Assembly: GCF_900163635.1 (NCBI RefSeq)
Contig: NZ_FUID01000035.1
Coordinates: forward strand, 1-49,374
Direction of reading: 5' to 3'
DNA length: 49,374 nucleotides
Source: Leucobacter sp. 7(1)
GTDB lineage: Bacteria; Actinomycetota; Actinomycetes; Actinomycetales; Microbacteriaceae
A model generated the notes under the pieces. The model did not search any database. It saw only the letters and a list, made by a program, of their open reading frames with translations, and was not told where the DNA came from. A program made the translations under genes and the position numbers. Shown in pieces: positions 1-8,027 of the stretch. Every line of letters starts with the position of its first letter. Position 1 is the first letter of the stretch.

Positions 1-40
<40 letters not shown>

Positions 41-190
41 ACTCTTCCGAGACGCTCCAGGTGTGAATGAGCGGCATCCGGTTATGTGTAGGAGGCATGG
101 TGCACCGGCGATCTTGCCGGCTCGGTGCGAGAAGTAGGGCTTTTGTGGAAGAGCGCGGGCCGGAAGCCAGGCTGAAATCGGGGCGGATGA

Positions 191-619
191 GCAAAGCCGG
201 TGCGTGAGGCCCGTGAGCAAAGTCGGTATGCACGGCAGCTGAGCGAGGCCGGTGCGCAAAGCGAGTCCGCAACGACGGCCTGCAAGGCCGTTCCGCAAAG
301 CCGGTGAGCAAGGGCGTTCCGCAAAGCCGGTGTGCAAGGCGGTTGAGCAAGGCCGGTGCGCTAAGCGAGTCCGCAACGACGGTCCGCGAAGCCGGTACGC
401 AAAGCGAGTCCGCAACGTCGGTCTGCAAAGCCGGTCCGCAAGGCCGTTCCGCAAAGCCGGTGTGCAAGGCCGTTCCGCAAACCCGGTGAGCAAGGCTGTT
501 CCGCAAAGCCGGTGAGCAAGGCAGCTGAGCAACGCCGGTGAGCAAATTTGGTGCGCAAGGCCAGTGCGCAAAGCAAACCCGCAAAGCAGGTCCGCAAAGA
601 AAGAGCGCACAGCCAGAGC
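191..619. repeat. Array of about 33 degenerate 13-bp tandem repeats
   Basis: From 191 the sequence can be cut into consecutive 13-base units without indels up to 619. The consensus is GCAARGCCGGTNN, where the last two bases are usually GA, GT, GC or CC. GCAA at the start of the unit is the best-kept part. Units vary (for example GCAAGGCCGTTCC, GCAAAGCGAGTCC and GCAACGACGGTCC), and some variants recur together, such as GCAAAGCGAGTCC followed by GCAACGACGGTCC at 256, 360 and 399, which points to local block duplications. Units decay toward 594-619. Because 13 is not a multiple of three and the unit lacks stops, all frames stay open; this explains apparent reading frames on both strands, none of which has a convincing ribosome site. 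The 150 bases before the array (41-190) contain nothing I recognise. Confidence 0.9.
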
Positions 620-640
620 GCTCCGCGTTAGGCTACGTCC

Positions 641-793
641 GTGACCTTTGCCAAGATCCTGCTCCTCCTCCTGGTACTCGGAGCAATCGCCCTCGCGCTG
701 CTGCTTCGGGTACGCGCGTGGCGGGCGCGGCGCACCGCGGCGAAACGCGCGTGGCAAGCAGAGGTCGATCAGGCGCTGCGCGACGCTTCGTAG
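641..793 (+). CDS. Small single-pass membrane protein, 50 aa, unknown function
   Basis: A GTG-started frame of 50 codons begins right after the repeat array and ends with TAG. Residues about 3-23 are a run of Leu, Ile, Ala and Val that would span a membrane. The rest is strongly basic (RVRAWRARRTAAKRAW) and then mildly acidic, which fits an N-out or signal-anchor topology with a cytoplasmic basic tail by the positive-inside rule. The frame ends 55 bases before the next gene on the same strand. The ribosome site is weak (GTTAGG), so the start is not firm. I do not recognise a family. The clear hydrophobic-then-basic layout and GC-rich third positions argue for real coding, but the length makes this uncertain. 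Confidence 0.55.
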   Translation: MTFAKILLLLLVLGAIALALLLRVRAWRARRTAAKRAWQAEVDQALRDAS

Positions 794-848
794 TCTGCAG
801 GGGTTGTGCGTGCGACTCGGGGTATCGCGGGAGGAATACACTGCGGGT

Positions 849-2099
849 ATGACTCTCGATCTGAGCGGGGCCGACGTGGTCGCGGCCGCGTCGCGCGCTC
901 CGTGGGAAGACCCGAATCGGTACTGGGGTGGACTCGATGCGGCGACGCGGGACAGGCCGGCACCGGTCGTCGCGCTGAGCACTCCGGCGCTACGCCGCAA
1001 CGCGGGCGATCTGCTGCGACGTGCGGGGGGAATACCGATCCGCGTTGCGAGCAAGTCGGTGCGATCCCGGACGGTGCTCGAAGCGGTGCTCGCCTTGCCG
1101 GGATTCAACGGGGTGCTTGCGTACACGGTGGCCGAGGCGCTCTGGCTCGCCGACACGATTGACGACGTCGTGGTGGCGTATCCGAGCGCGGACCGCGCGG
1201 CCCTGCGGCAGCTGGGGGAATCGGCAGAGCTCGCTGAGCGCGTGACCGTCATGGTGGATAGCGAGGAGCACCTCGACGTCATCGACGCCGCCCTTGCTCC
1301 TGGATCGCGCGTGCCGATTCGCGTGTGCCTGGATTTCGATGTGTCGTGGCGGAGTCGGGCCCTCGGCCATATCGGGGTGCGACGTTCGCCGGTGCATAGC
1401 CCGGAAGCGCTGCGGGATCTGGCGAGTCGCGTCACCGCCCGGCCGGGGTTTCGTCTCGTCGGTGTGATGGCGTACGAGGCGCAGATCGCCGGGGTGGGGG
1501 ATCGTGCAGCCAATCCCGCGGAGGCGGCTCTGCTCCGGACCATGCAGCGGGTGAGCGGCGCGGAGCTCGCAGATCGTCGCGGTGCGGCGATCGCTGCGGT
1601 ACGGGACGTCGGCGATCTGGAATTCGTGAACGGGGGTGGGACCGGGTCGATCGAGCGGACCGCCGCCGAAGCCGCGATCACCGAGGTCGCGGCGGGCAGT
1701 GGTCTCTATGGTCCGCACCTGTTTGACGGGTACCGCGCCTTCACTGTCGCGCCGGCCTTGGGATTCGCGCTGGATGTTGTGCGAAAACCCACGCCAGATC
1801 GAGCGACGTTGCTCGGCGGCGGGTGGATTGCTTCCGGTCCCGCTGCGCCGGATCGGCTACCCATGCCGGTGTGGCCTGCGGGTCTCTCCTATGAGCCACG
1901 CGAGGGTGCGGGGGAGGTGCAGACTCCGCTACGCGGGGCGACGGCTCGGGCATTGCACGTGGGGGATCGGGTCTGGCTGCGGCACACCAAGGCCGGAGAA
2001 CCCCTCGAACACACGGCCGAGGTTGTTCCGGTGGGGCCCGATGGATCCGCGGGGGATCCCATACTGAGCTACCGAGGTGAGGGGAAGTGCTTCCTGTGA
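849..2099 (+). CDS. Amino acid deaminase/aldolase, PLP fold-type III (alanine-racemase-like N-domain)
   Basis: This 416-residue protein resembles the D-threonine aldolase / D-serine dehydratase-like group of PLP enzymes with an alanine-racemase barrel. The segment PIRVASKSVRS near residue 65 carries the lysine expected to bind PLP. VCLDFDVSW, HIGVRRSPVHS and the glycine-rich NGGGTGSIE correspond to barrel strands and phosphate-binding loops of this fold. A C-terminal beta domain ends in GDRVWLRHTKAGEP, where DSD1-type enzymes place a metal-binding region. I chose the ATG at 849 because GAGGAAT lies just upstream; the frame is open further upstream, but that part overlaps the small membrane gene in another frame and looks non-coding. 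The next gene overlaps its stop by four bases, so the two are probably co-transcribed and translationally coupled. The exact substrate cannot be told. Confidence 0.8.
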   Translation: MTLDLSGADVVAAASRAPWEDPNRYWGGLDAATRDRPAPVVALSTPALRRNAGDLLRRAGGIPIRVASKSVRSRTVLEAVLALPGFNGVLAYTVAEALWLADTIDDVVVAYPSADRAALRQLGESAELAERVTVMVDSEEHLDVIDAALAPGSRVPIRVCLDFDVSWRSRALGHIGVRRSPVHSPEALRDLASRVTARPGFRLVGVMAYEAQIAGVGDRAANPAEAALLRTMQRVSGAELADRRGAAIAAVRDVGDLEFVNGGGTGSIERTAAEAAITEVAAGSGLYGPHLFDGYRAFTVAPALGFALDVVRKPTPDRATLLGGGWIASGPAAPDRLPMPVWPAGLSYEPREGAGEVQTPLRGATARALHVGDRVWLRHTKAGEPLEHTAEVVPVGPDGSAGDPILSYRGEGKCFL

Positions 2100-3439
2100 G
2101 TGGACGTAGATTGAACGGGGCGAGGGGGGCAGCAACGCCGCGGCGGTGGCAGAATTGGGCGCGCACGGAGTCGTCGGATCCGGCACTGGTGCTCGCCCCG
2201 CGATCGACGGATCAGGTGGCGCTTGCGGTTCGCCGCGCCGGGGAGACCGGTCACACTGTCAAGGCCGTGGGTGCCTCACACAGTTTCACCTCGATTGCCG
2301 CGACCGACGGTGTGCAGCTCAGTATGGACCGCATGCGTGGGCTCGTCTCCGCGGATCCGCAGCGCGGCAGGGTAACGCTCCGCGGCGGGACGCGACTGTG
2401 GGAGCTTCCCGCTCTCCTCGGACCGCTGGGCCTCGCCCTGCCGAACATGGGCGACATCGACAGGCAGTCGATCACGGGCGCAACACAGACCGGCACACAC
2501 GGCACCGGGCTCAAGTTCGGCGGGATTGCTACGGGCATCGTCGGTCTCGAACTCGTGACCGGCACCGGCGACACGATTCGCATTGACGCGGACAACTATC
2601 CAGAACTGTTGCCCGCCGCGGCGTTGGGCCTCGGTGCGCTGGGCATTGTGACCGAGGTGACGCTGCAGTGCGTGCCACGTTTCCTGCTGCAAGCGGATGA
2701 AGCGCCGGATCAGCTCGACATCGTCCTCGCCGAATTTGTCGAACGCTCGCGTGCGGCCGACCACTTCGAGTTCTTCTGGTTTCCGCACACTGACACTGTG
2801 CGTACGAAGACAAACACCCGCCTCCCGCTGGATCACGGCCGCGCACCACTCGGTAAGCTCTCCCGCTTCGTCGACGAGGAACTCGCCAACAATCTTGCCT
2901 TTGGTGCGTGTGTGAACTTGGGCGCTGTGACGCCCCGTGCGACTCCCGCGGTCAATCGGTTCGTGGAAACCCTGTCGAGTCGGCGGCGCTACACGGACGA
3001 GTCACACAGCGTGTTCGTGACGCACCGTCGAGTGCACTTTCGCGAGATGGAGTACGCCGTGCCGCTCGAGGAAGTCGCGGACACCATGCGAGAGCTCCGG
3101 GCGATGATTGAGCGGAAGCGCTACAGCGTTTCCTTCCCGATCGAGGTGCGGGCGGCCGGGGCCGACAATTTGCTCCTCTCGACGGCCCACGGGCGCGACT
3201 CCGGTTACATCGCCGTGCACCGGTACCACCGGGACCGAGATCTCGGCTATTTTCGGGATGCTGAGGCGATCCTTGCCGCGCACGGCGGGCGCCCGCACTG
3301 GGGCAAGATGCACACACTTGGCGCAGCTGAACTGCGGGAGCGCTATCCGGAATTCGACCGATTTGCGACGGTTCGCGAGAACCTTGACCCTGAACGGGTA
3401 TTCCGCAACGATTACCTGGATCGAGTGCTCAGTATCTGA
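2096..3439 (+). CDS. FAD-linked oxidase, D-arabinono-1,4-lactone / L-gulonolactone oxidase type
   Basis: The protein (447 aa from this start) has a PCMH-type FAD-binding domain at the N-terminus, with VKAVGASHSFTSIA (the FAD-contacting GxxHS region) and GDIDRQSITGATQTGTHG, followed by an ALO-type C-terminal domain ending in HWGKMH and RVFRNDYL. HWGK is typical of sugar-1,4-lactone oxidases. The family oxidises aldono-lactones at C2/C3 and passes electrons to oxygen or another acceptor; actinobacterial members act on gulono- or arabinono-lactone. I place the start at GTG 2096, which overlaps the previous stop as GTGA and has GGGGAAG eight bases upstream. A GTG at 2087 is possible but less well spaced. 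The downstream gap to the next gene is 80 bases. Confidence 0.82.
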   Translation: MSGRRLNGARGAATPRRWQNWARTESSDPALVLAPRSTDQVALAVRRAGETGHTVKAVGASHSFTSIAATDGVQLSMDRMRGLVSADPQRGRVTLRGGTRLWELPALLGPLGLALPNMGDIDRQSITGATQTGTHGTGLKFGGIATGIVGLELVTGTGDTIRIDADNYPELLPAAALGLGALGIVTEVTLQCVPRFLLQADEAPDQLDIVLAEFVERSRAADHFEFFWFPHTDTVRTKTNTRLPLDHGRAPLGKLSRFVDEELANNLAFGACVNLGAVTPRATPAVNRFVETLSSRRRYTDESHSVFVTHRRVHFREMEYAVPLEEVADTMRELRAMIERKRYSVSFPIEVRAAGADNLLLSTAHGRDSGYIAVHRYHRDRDLGYFRDAEAILAAHGGRPHWGKMHTLGAAELRERYPEFDRFATVRENLDPERVFRNDYLDRVLSI

Positions 3440-3519
3440 CGAGATTCGGTTTGCGCGAGAGAATCTCGACCGCTAGCGTGGTGCCCGGGTTCGGGGGAAT
3501 CGAACTCTAGGAGCAACAA

Positions 3520-6513
3520 TTGCGACGCCTCCGGTTACTCCGTGCGATGCGGCTCAGCGCCGCTGCCGTGCTTACTCTGACTCTCGCGGTACCACTCGTG
3601 CAGAACTTGGAGGTGCCGGATGCTAGGCAGCGCAGCGTGGGAATTCCTGCTGACCGCACGCCCCTCCCCGCGGGAGAGAATTACCTGGTGACGGCACCCG
3701 GGAACTCCGGCGAGGGAAGTTTTGGTGCCGCAGTTGAGGCCGTGAATGCCGGCGGGGCACCCGCCACGATTACGTTCGCCCCGGGGTTGCACGCTGAACT
3801 CTCGGGAACCTGGTGGCTCACCGAGAGTGTCACTATTCGGGGCGAGGGCGCGACCGTGACGTGGACGCAGATCGACACGCTTGAGTGGCGACCAGATTCG
3901 TGGTTGTACCTCGACGAAGTGAATCTGCAGATGTTCGGTCTCACGATCGTGGGGACGGCCGACAACTGGGAGCCAATGATCGTTCTCGACGAGGGGCCAG
4001 CGGGGTTCCCCAACATCTTTGATGGGGTTGCGATACGCAACGCGAACGGGGGCGGAATTCAACTTGATCAGGCAGAATCTGACCTCGAAATTACCGGGTT
4101 GCGTGTGACGGGCGGGACCGAGGAGACCGAGGCACACGAAGAGGCGGTACTCGAGATACAGGGTGTCAGGGGGAGCGTCTCGGTCACTGACAGTACGTTT
4201 GAGGGCCTCGGAGGTGACGCGCTGGCCATCGATGGAGTATCGGTGACGGCGGAACAGCAGGTGCGAATCCTCGGAAATACCTTTGTCGACCTCACCCCGG
4301 AGGAATCAGAGCACCAGGGGCTTGCGGTGAACGTCGACGATGTCGTCTCTTCCCCAGCGGTGCGAGGAGCGGAACCCGCTCTCCTGATTGCCGACAACAC
4401 CTTCACCCGACTCGGCAGCGAAGAATCCACTGGAATCGTCGCGATGGAATACGTGGAGGGGGGTGTTGCGTTGCTCAGAAACGAGTTCCAGGATACGGAA
4501 GTTGATGGCGAAACCCTGTATATCTCAGGTATCCAGGGCAACTTTGGGGCCGAGGAGACACTCGTCATCGAGGATCTCACCCTCATGGACAGTGTCGCGA
4601 GGACCACGATCGGGAGCGTGTTTGGCATTGACGGTGTGGCGCGGCTAGAACGGGTAGATGTCCGTGAATCTGAGGCGGAGCTTGCTGTGTTCGAGATCGA
4701 GAGCGTAGCTCCGGAAGTTCCGATCAGTCGCCCGGCGTTGGTGTTGCGGGACGTCACGTTGCGCGGCGGGGGCACCGCGGAGCTGCCGCTTGACTGGGGG
4801 CTCTTGCTGGACGATGTGACGGGGGACACGGTACTCGAGCGAGTCGAGGTCACCGGGATCACCGCAGACGCGGGTGCTGTCATGATGACGGAGATGGCCG
4901 GGGGGCTCCTTGCCAATCAGGTCGTGAGTCGAGGGAATACCGCTGCGGGGTTTGTCATCGAGGAACTCGACCTTGAGACGTCCGAGCAACGGGTAGAGAT
5001 CCGGGACTCGCAGTTCGTTGGGAACACTGCCCGGCGCAAAGATGGTGGTGCCGGGCTCACGGTGAACATCGACAGTTCCGCTGAGCGTGTGGGACCAACG
5101 CTCGAGGTCCGCAATACTGTGGTGAGCGACAACCGGGACGGAGAGGTGTCCGGAGCGCTGTTCAGCGTGGCGGGGGGCGTGAGCTCGTCGGGGATTGACA
5201 TCCTCGTCGAAAACAGCACGTTCCACAATCCGGATGCCCTCGGTGATGACTCGGTGAGCTGGGTGAGCGATCTGATCCTCGAGTTCGAGAGCCCCAACGT
5301 GGAGGATCGCGCAGAATTCGTGATGCGAAACTCGACGATCGAGCGGCGAGCCGGAGAAGCCTCCGTGACGGACGAGGGGGTGCCCGCGATACGCGTATCG
5401 GGGAGCGACGTGCACACTCGGATGGAGCATGTGTCGATGCCCGGCGGATCGATTGCACAGGAGTGTCGTCCGGACGGACGCGGAGCGCTGACGGTGCAGA
5501 ACTCGGCCTGGGGGCCGGAAGACGGCCCGCCGATCCTAGCGGGGCCTGAGTGCCTGGTCACAGGAACGGCAAACACGGTCCCCCACAGCGAGGATCTGCC
5601 CGCAGGGTTCGCGGACGAGCTGCCGATTGCAGATTGGCTCCTGGGTGAACTCGTGGACAACGGCGGAGCAACCCCAACGATGCTCCCGGCGACACGCTCG
5701 CCGCTGCTTAATTCAGCTGTTCCGTCTGAGGTGCGCACGGACCAGCGTGGATTGTCGCGGCCGCAGGGTGCAGGGCCGGATCGCGGTGCGGTCGAACGAG
5801 CCCCCTCAGTTATCGAGATCGGAGCCGATATTGCGGTGCGAGCGGGGGACCCGGCGACATTGGAGGTCACGCGGAGCGGAGAAGTGTCCGATGCCGCACG
5901 TGTCAGCGTCGCCTTGCGCGACGGCACGGCGATTGCTGGCGTCGACTACACCGAGGAGCCCATTGAGCTTTCCTGGGCCGCGGGTGATGCTGCCGCGAAG
6001 GAGTTCACGGTCGACACGCGAGCGGGCATTCCAGGGGTGCGCGACTTTACCGCGACACTCGTGTCTCCCGTGGACACCGAAGTGGGGGAGCGCGAAACAG
6101 CGACAGTCATGATCTCGCAGGACGATGCGGGGACTGACCCGGTGACGGATCCTGTGACAGATCCTGTGACAGATCCTGTGACAGATCCCGTTACGGATCC
6201 TGGTACGGATCCTGGTACGGATCCTGGTACGGATCCGGTGACAGATCCTGGCTCTGATCCAGGCTCTGATCCTGGCGCTGATCCTGGCGCTGATCCTGGC
6301 GCTGACCCCAAGACTGACCCGGGCACTGAGTCTGCGACCGACCCAGGTGCGAAGCCCAGCACGACGACTCCGCTTGCCGACACAGGAGCAAGCCCAGCCA
6401 AAGGCCTTGTCTGGGTGGTGTTGCTGCTGGCCGCGGGCGGGCTGCTACTCGCCGCCGGGAAACTCTCCCGCGGAATCCTGCGATCACAGCGGTTTCATGG
6501 AAATGCTGGATAG
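3520..6513 (+). CDS. Large sortase-anchored beta-helix surface protein with Calx-beta domain
   Basis: This 997-residue protein starts at TTG, with TAGGAG upstream. It has a basic N-terminus and a hydrophobic stretch (residues about 10-30) typical of a Sec signal peptide. Residues about 50-740 are made of repeating short strands with N-x-F and D-x-T turns (NTFVDL, NTFTRL, NEFQDT, DSQFVGN, NSTFHN), the pattern of a right-handed parallel beta-helix. Residues about 770-867 match a Calx-beta domain (VTRSGEVSDAARVSVALRDG, GVDYTEEP). Then come sixteen 4-residue repeats (DPVT, DPGT, DPGS, DPGA), the sorting motif LADTG at 952-956, a membrane segment (about 962-980) and a basic tail. LAxTG is the motif of class E sortases in high-GC Gram-positives. 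The likely role is a wall-linked adhesin or binding protein. No catalytic residues could be named. Confidence 0.85.
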   Translation: MRRLRLLRAMRLSAAAVLTLTLAVPLVQNLEVPDARQRSVGIPADRTPLPAGENYLVTAPGNSGEGSFGAAVEAVNAGGAPATITFAPGLHAELSGTWWLTESVTIRGEGATVTWTQIDTLEWRPDSWLYLDEVNLQMFGLTIVGTADNWEPMIVLDEGPAGFPNIFDGVAIRNANGGGIQLDQAESDLEITGLRVTGGTEETEAHEEAVLEIQGVRGSVSVTDSTFEGLGGDALAIDGVSVTAEQQVRILGNTFVDLTPEESEHQGLAVNVDDVVSSPAVRGAEPALLIADNTFTRLGSEESTGIVAMEYVEGGVALLRNEFQDTEVDGETLYISGIQGNFGAEETLVIEDLTLMDSVARTTIGSVFGIDGVARLERVDVRESEAELAVFEIESVAPEVPISRPALVLRDVTLRGGGTAELPLDWGLLLDDVTGDTVLERVEVTGITADAGAVMMTEMAGGLLANQVVSRGNTAAGFVIEELDLETSEQRVEIRDSQFVGNTARRKDGGAGLTVNIDSSAERVGPTLEVRNTVVSDNRDGEVSGALFSVAGGVSSSGIDILVENSTFHNPDALGDDSVSWVSDLILEFESPNVEDRAEFVMRNSTIERRAGEASVTDEGVPAIRVSGSDVHTRMEHVSMPGGSIAQECRPDGRGALTVQNSAWGPEDGPPILAGPECLVTGTANTVPHSEDLPAGFADELPIADWLLGELVDNGGATPTMLPATRSPLLNSAVPSEVRTDQRGLSRPQGAGPDRGAVERAPSVIEIGADIAVRAGDPATLEVTRSGEVSDAARVSVALRDGTAIAGVDYTEEPIELSWAAGDAAAKEFTVDTRAGIPGVRDFTATLVSPVDTEVGERETATVMISQDDAGTDPVTDPVTDPVTDPVTDPVTDPGTDPGTDPGTDPVTDPGSDPGSDPGADPGADPGADPKTDPGTESATDPGAKPSTTTPLADTGASPAKGLVWVVLLLAAGGLLLAAGKLSRGILRSQRFHGNAG
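6136..6327 (+). repeat. Sixteen 12-bp tandem repeats coding DPxx
   Basis: Within the surface-protein gene, sixteen units of 12 bases run from 6136 to 6327. Sub-blocks are nearly identical: GATCCTGTGACA three times from 6148, GATCCTGGTACG three times from 6196, and GATCCTGGCGCT three times from 6268. Each unit encodes Asp-Pro plus two small residues, giving an extended stalk before the wall-sorting signal. As the unit length is a multiple of three, copy-number change keeps the frame and would only alter stalk length. Confidence 0.92.
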
Positions 6514-6522
6514 GATGCACGT

Positions 6523-7092
6523 ATGTCTGGTGGATTGATTGCCACGCTGATTGTCGTCGGCGTCCTCGTAATTCTCGGTGTGTATGTCTGGGCGACGTAC
6601 AACTCTTTGGTGACGCTACGCGTCCGAGTTGATGAGGCCTGGAGCGACATCACGGTGCAGCTGAAACGCCGCGCCGACCTGATCCCCTCGCTCATCGAAA
6701 CGGTGAAGGGCTACGCGGCGCACGAGAAGAGTGTGTTCGACTCGGTCACCAAGGCGCGCGCGGAGACGATTTCTGCGCAGGGCCCGGCCGAGGCCTCCCT
6801 CGCGGAGAACCACATGCAGTCCGCGCTGAAGAGCATTTTCGCGGTGGCGGAGGCGTACCCGCAGCTCCAGGCGAGCCAGAACTTCTTGCAGCTGCAGAGC
6901 GAACTCGTCGACACCGAGAACAAGATCCAGGCCTCGCGCCGCTTCTTCAACGGTGGCGTCCGTGAGTACAACACCAAGATCCAGGTGTTCCCCAACACAA
7001 TCTTCGCCCGGGGTATGGGCTTCACGGAGCGCGACTTCTTCGAGGTTGCGGATATCGCCGCGATCTCCGAACCGCCCCGCATTCAGTTCTAA
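6523..7092 (+). CDS. LemA family protein
   Basis: The product has 189 residues. Residues about 4-27 are a single membrane segment (IATLIVVGVLVILGVYVWATY), which leaves a helical domain. NSLVTLRVRVDEAWSDITVQ, QLKRRADLIPSLIETVKGY and EKSVFDSVTKAR are the conserved LemA helices, and REYN and FPNTIFA near the C-terminus are also typical. LemA proteins are membrane-associated four-helix proteins of poorly defined function that often pair with M48 proteases, as here: the HtpX-like gene starts 12 bases after the stop, with GGAGGACC in between, so the two probably form one operon. Confidence 0.93.
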   Translation: MSGGLIATLIVVGVLVILGVYVWATYNSLVTLRVRVDEAWSDITVQLKRRADLIPSLIETVKGYAAHEKSVFDSVTKARAETISAQGPAEASLAENHMQSALKSIFAVAEAYPQLQASQNFLQLQSELVDTENKIQASRRFFNGGVREYNTKIQVFPNTIFARGMGFTERDFFEVADIAAISEPPRIQF

Positions 7093-7104
7093 CCACGGAG
7101 GACC

Positions 7105-7977
7105 GTGTACAGCGCCATACGACGCAACAAGGTCAACAGCTTTCTCATTGTCCTGCTGTTCATCGGCATCGTCGGTGGGCTGGGCTGGTTGGCCTCGGCG
7201 ATCTATCAGTCGCCCGGGATCGTCATCACCGTCATGGTGGTGTCGCTCGGCTACGCGCTGATCCAGTACTTCATGGCTGGTCGGCAGGCGATCGCGATGA
7301 GTGGGGCCCAGCGCATCACCGAGGCCGACAACCCGCGCCTGTACCGGATCGTCGAGAATCTCGCGATCACGACGGGGACGCCGATGCCCGAGGTCTACAT
7401 CGTGCACGATCCAGCCCCCAATGCCTTTGCGACGGGGCGGGATCCCGAGCACGCGATGGTTGCCGCGACCACCGGCTTGCTTGACCTGATGACGGACTCT
7501 GAGCTCGAGGGCGTCATGGCACATGAGCTCGGGCACGTGCGCAACTATGACATCCGCGTCTCGATGATCGTCTATGGGCTTGTCGTCGCCGTGGGCATGA
7601 TCGCGGACATGCTTGTGCGCATGGCGTTCTTTGGCCGCAATAACAACAACGGCAACCCGGTTGTCATGATCTTCGGCCTTGTGGCGATGCTCGTGGCCCC
7701 GCTCGTCGCGAGCCTCGTACAGCTCGCGGTGTCTCGCCAGCGCGAATACCTGGCTGACGCCACGGGAGCGCTCACGACGCGTCACCCGGAGGCGCTCGCG
7801 AGTGCGCTGCACAAGCTCTCGACCTATGGTCAGCCGCTGCAGAAGCAGCAGTCGAGCATGGCGCACCTGTGGATTGCAGACCCGCTGAAGCCAGGCATGA
7901 TGCAACGCTTGTTCGCCACGCATCCGCCGATCCCGGAGCGGATCCGCCGTTTGCTCGACATGGGAGACAAGTTCTAG
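7105..7977 (+). CDS. htpX: HtpX-like membrane zinc metalloprotease, peptidase M48
   Basis: The protein has 290 residues. The N-terminal half has two membrane segments (about 12-32 and 37-57). The zinc motif HELGH lies at residues 140-144 in GVMAHELGHVRNYD, and the third zinc ligand is expected in QREYLADATGA. Two further hydrophobic stretches flank an asparagine-rich loop (FFGRNNNNGNP). The ending ATHPPIPERIRRL is a typical M48B tail. HtpX-type enzymes degrade misfolded membrane proteins in the cytoplasmic membrane. The start is GTG with GGAGG five bases upstream, and the gene follows lemA directly. All catalytic residues visible to me are intact. Confidence 0.93.
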   Translation: MYSAIRRNKVNSFLIVLLFIGIVGGLGWLASAIYQSPGIVITVMVVSLGYALIQYFMAGRQAIAMSGAQRITEADNPRLYRIVENLAITTGTPMPEVYIVHDPAPNAFATGRDPEHAMVAATTGLLDLMTDSELEGVMAHELGHVRNYDIRVSMIVYGLVVAVGMIADMLVRMAFFGRNNNNGNPVVMIFGLVAMLVAPLVASLVQLAVSRQREYLADATGALTTRHPEALASALHKLSTYGQPLQKQQSSMAHLWIADPLKPGMMQRLFATHPPIPERIRRLLDMGDKF

Positions 7978-8027
7978 TCCCTGTGCAGGAGTAGGGTGGA
8001 GGCAGCCGAAGGAGGTTGCCCACACCC

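Noticed and set aside
97..207. Short frame with GGAGG in front of ATG 97
   Set aside because: GGAGG is only one base from the ATG, the product has no recognisable feature, and it runs into the repeat array.
252..597. Long open frames on both strands inside the 13-bp array, coding Arg/Lys/Ala-rich repeats
   Set aside because: Every frame is open because the repeat lacks stops and cycles through all frames. There is no ribosome site and no frame-specific codon pattern.
191..619. CRISPR array
   Set aside because: Units are contiguous 13-mers with no spacers, and no cas gene is in the window.
3440..3468. Hairpin CGAGATTC/GAATCTCG after the lactone oxidase gene as terminator
   Set aside because: The stem is only 8 bp with a 13-base loop and no T-run, so it is too weak to call.
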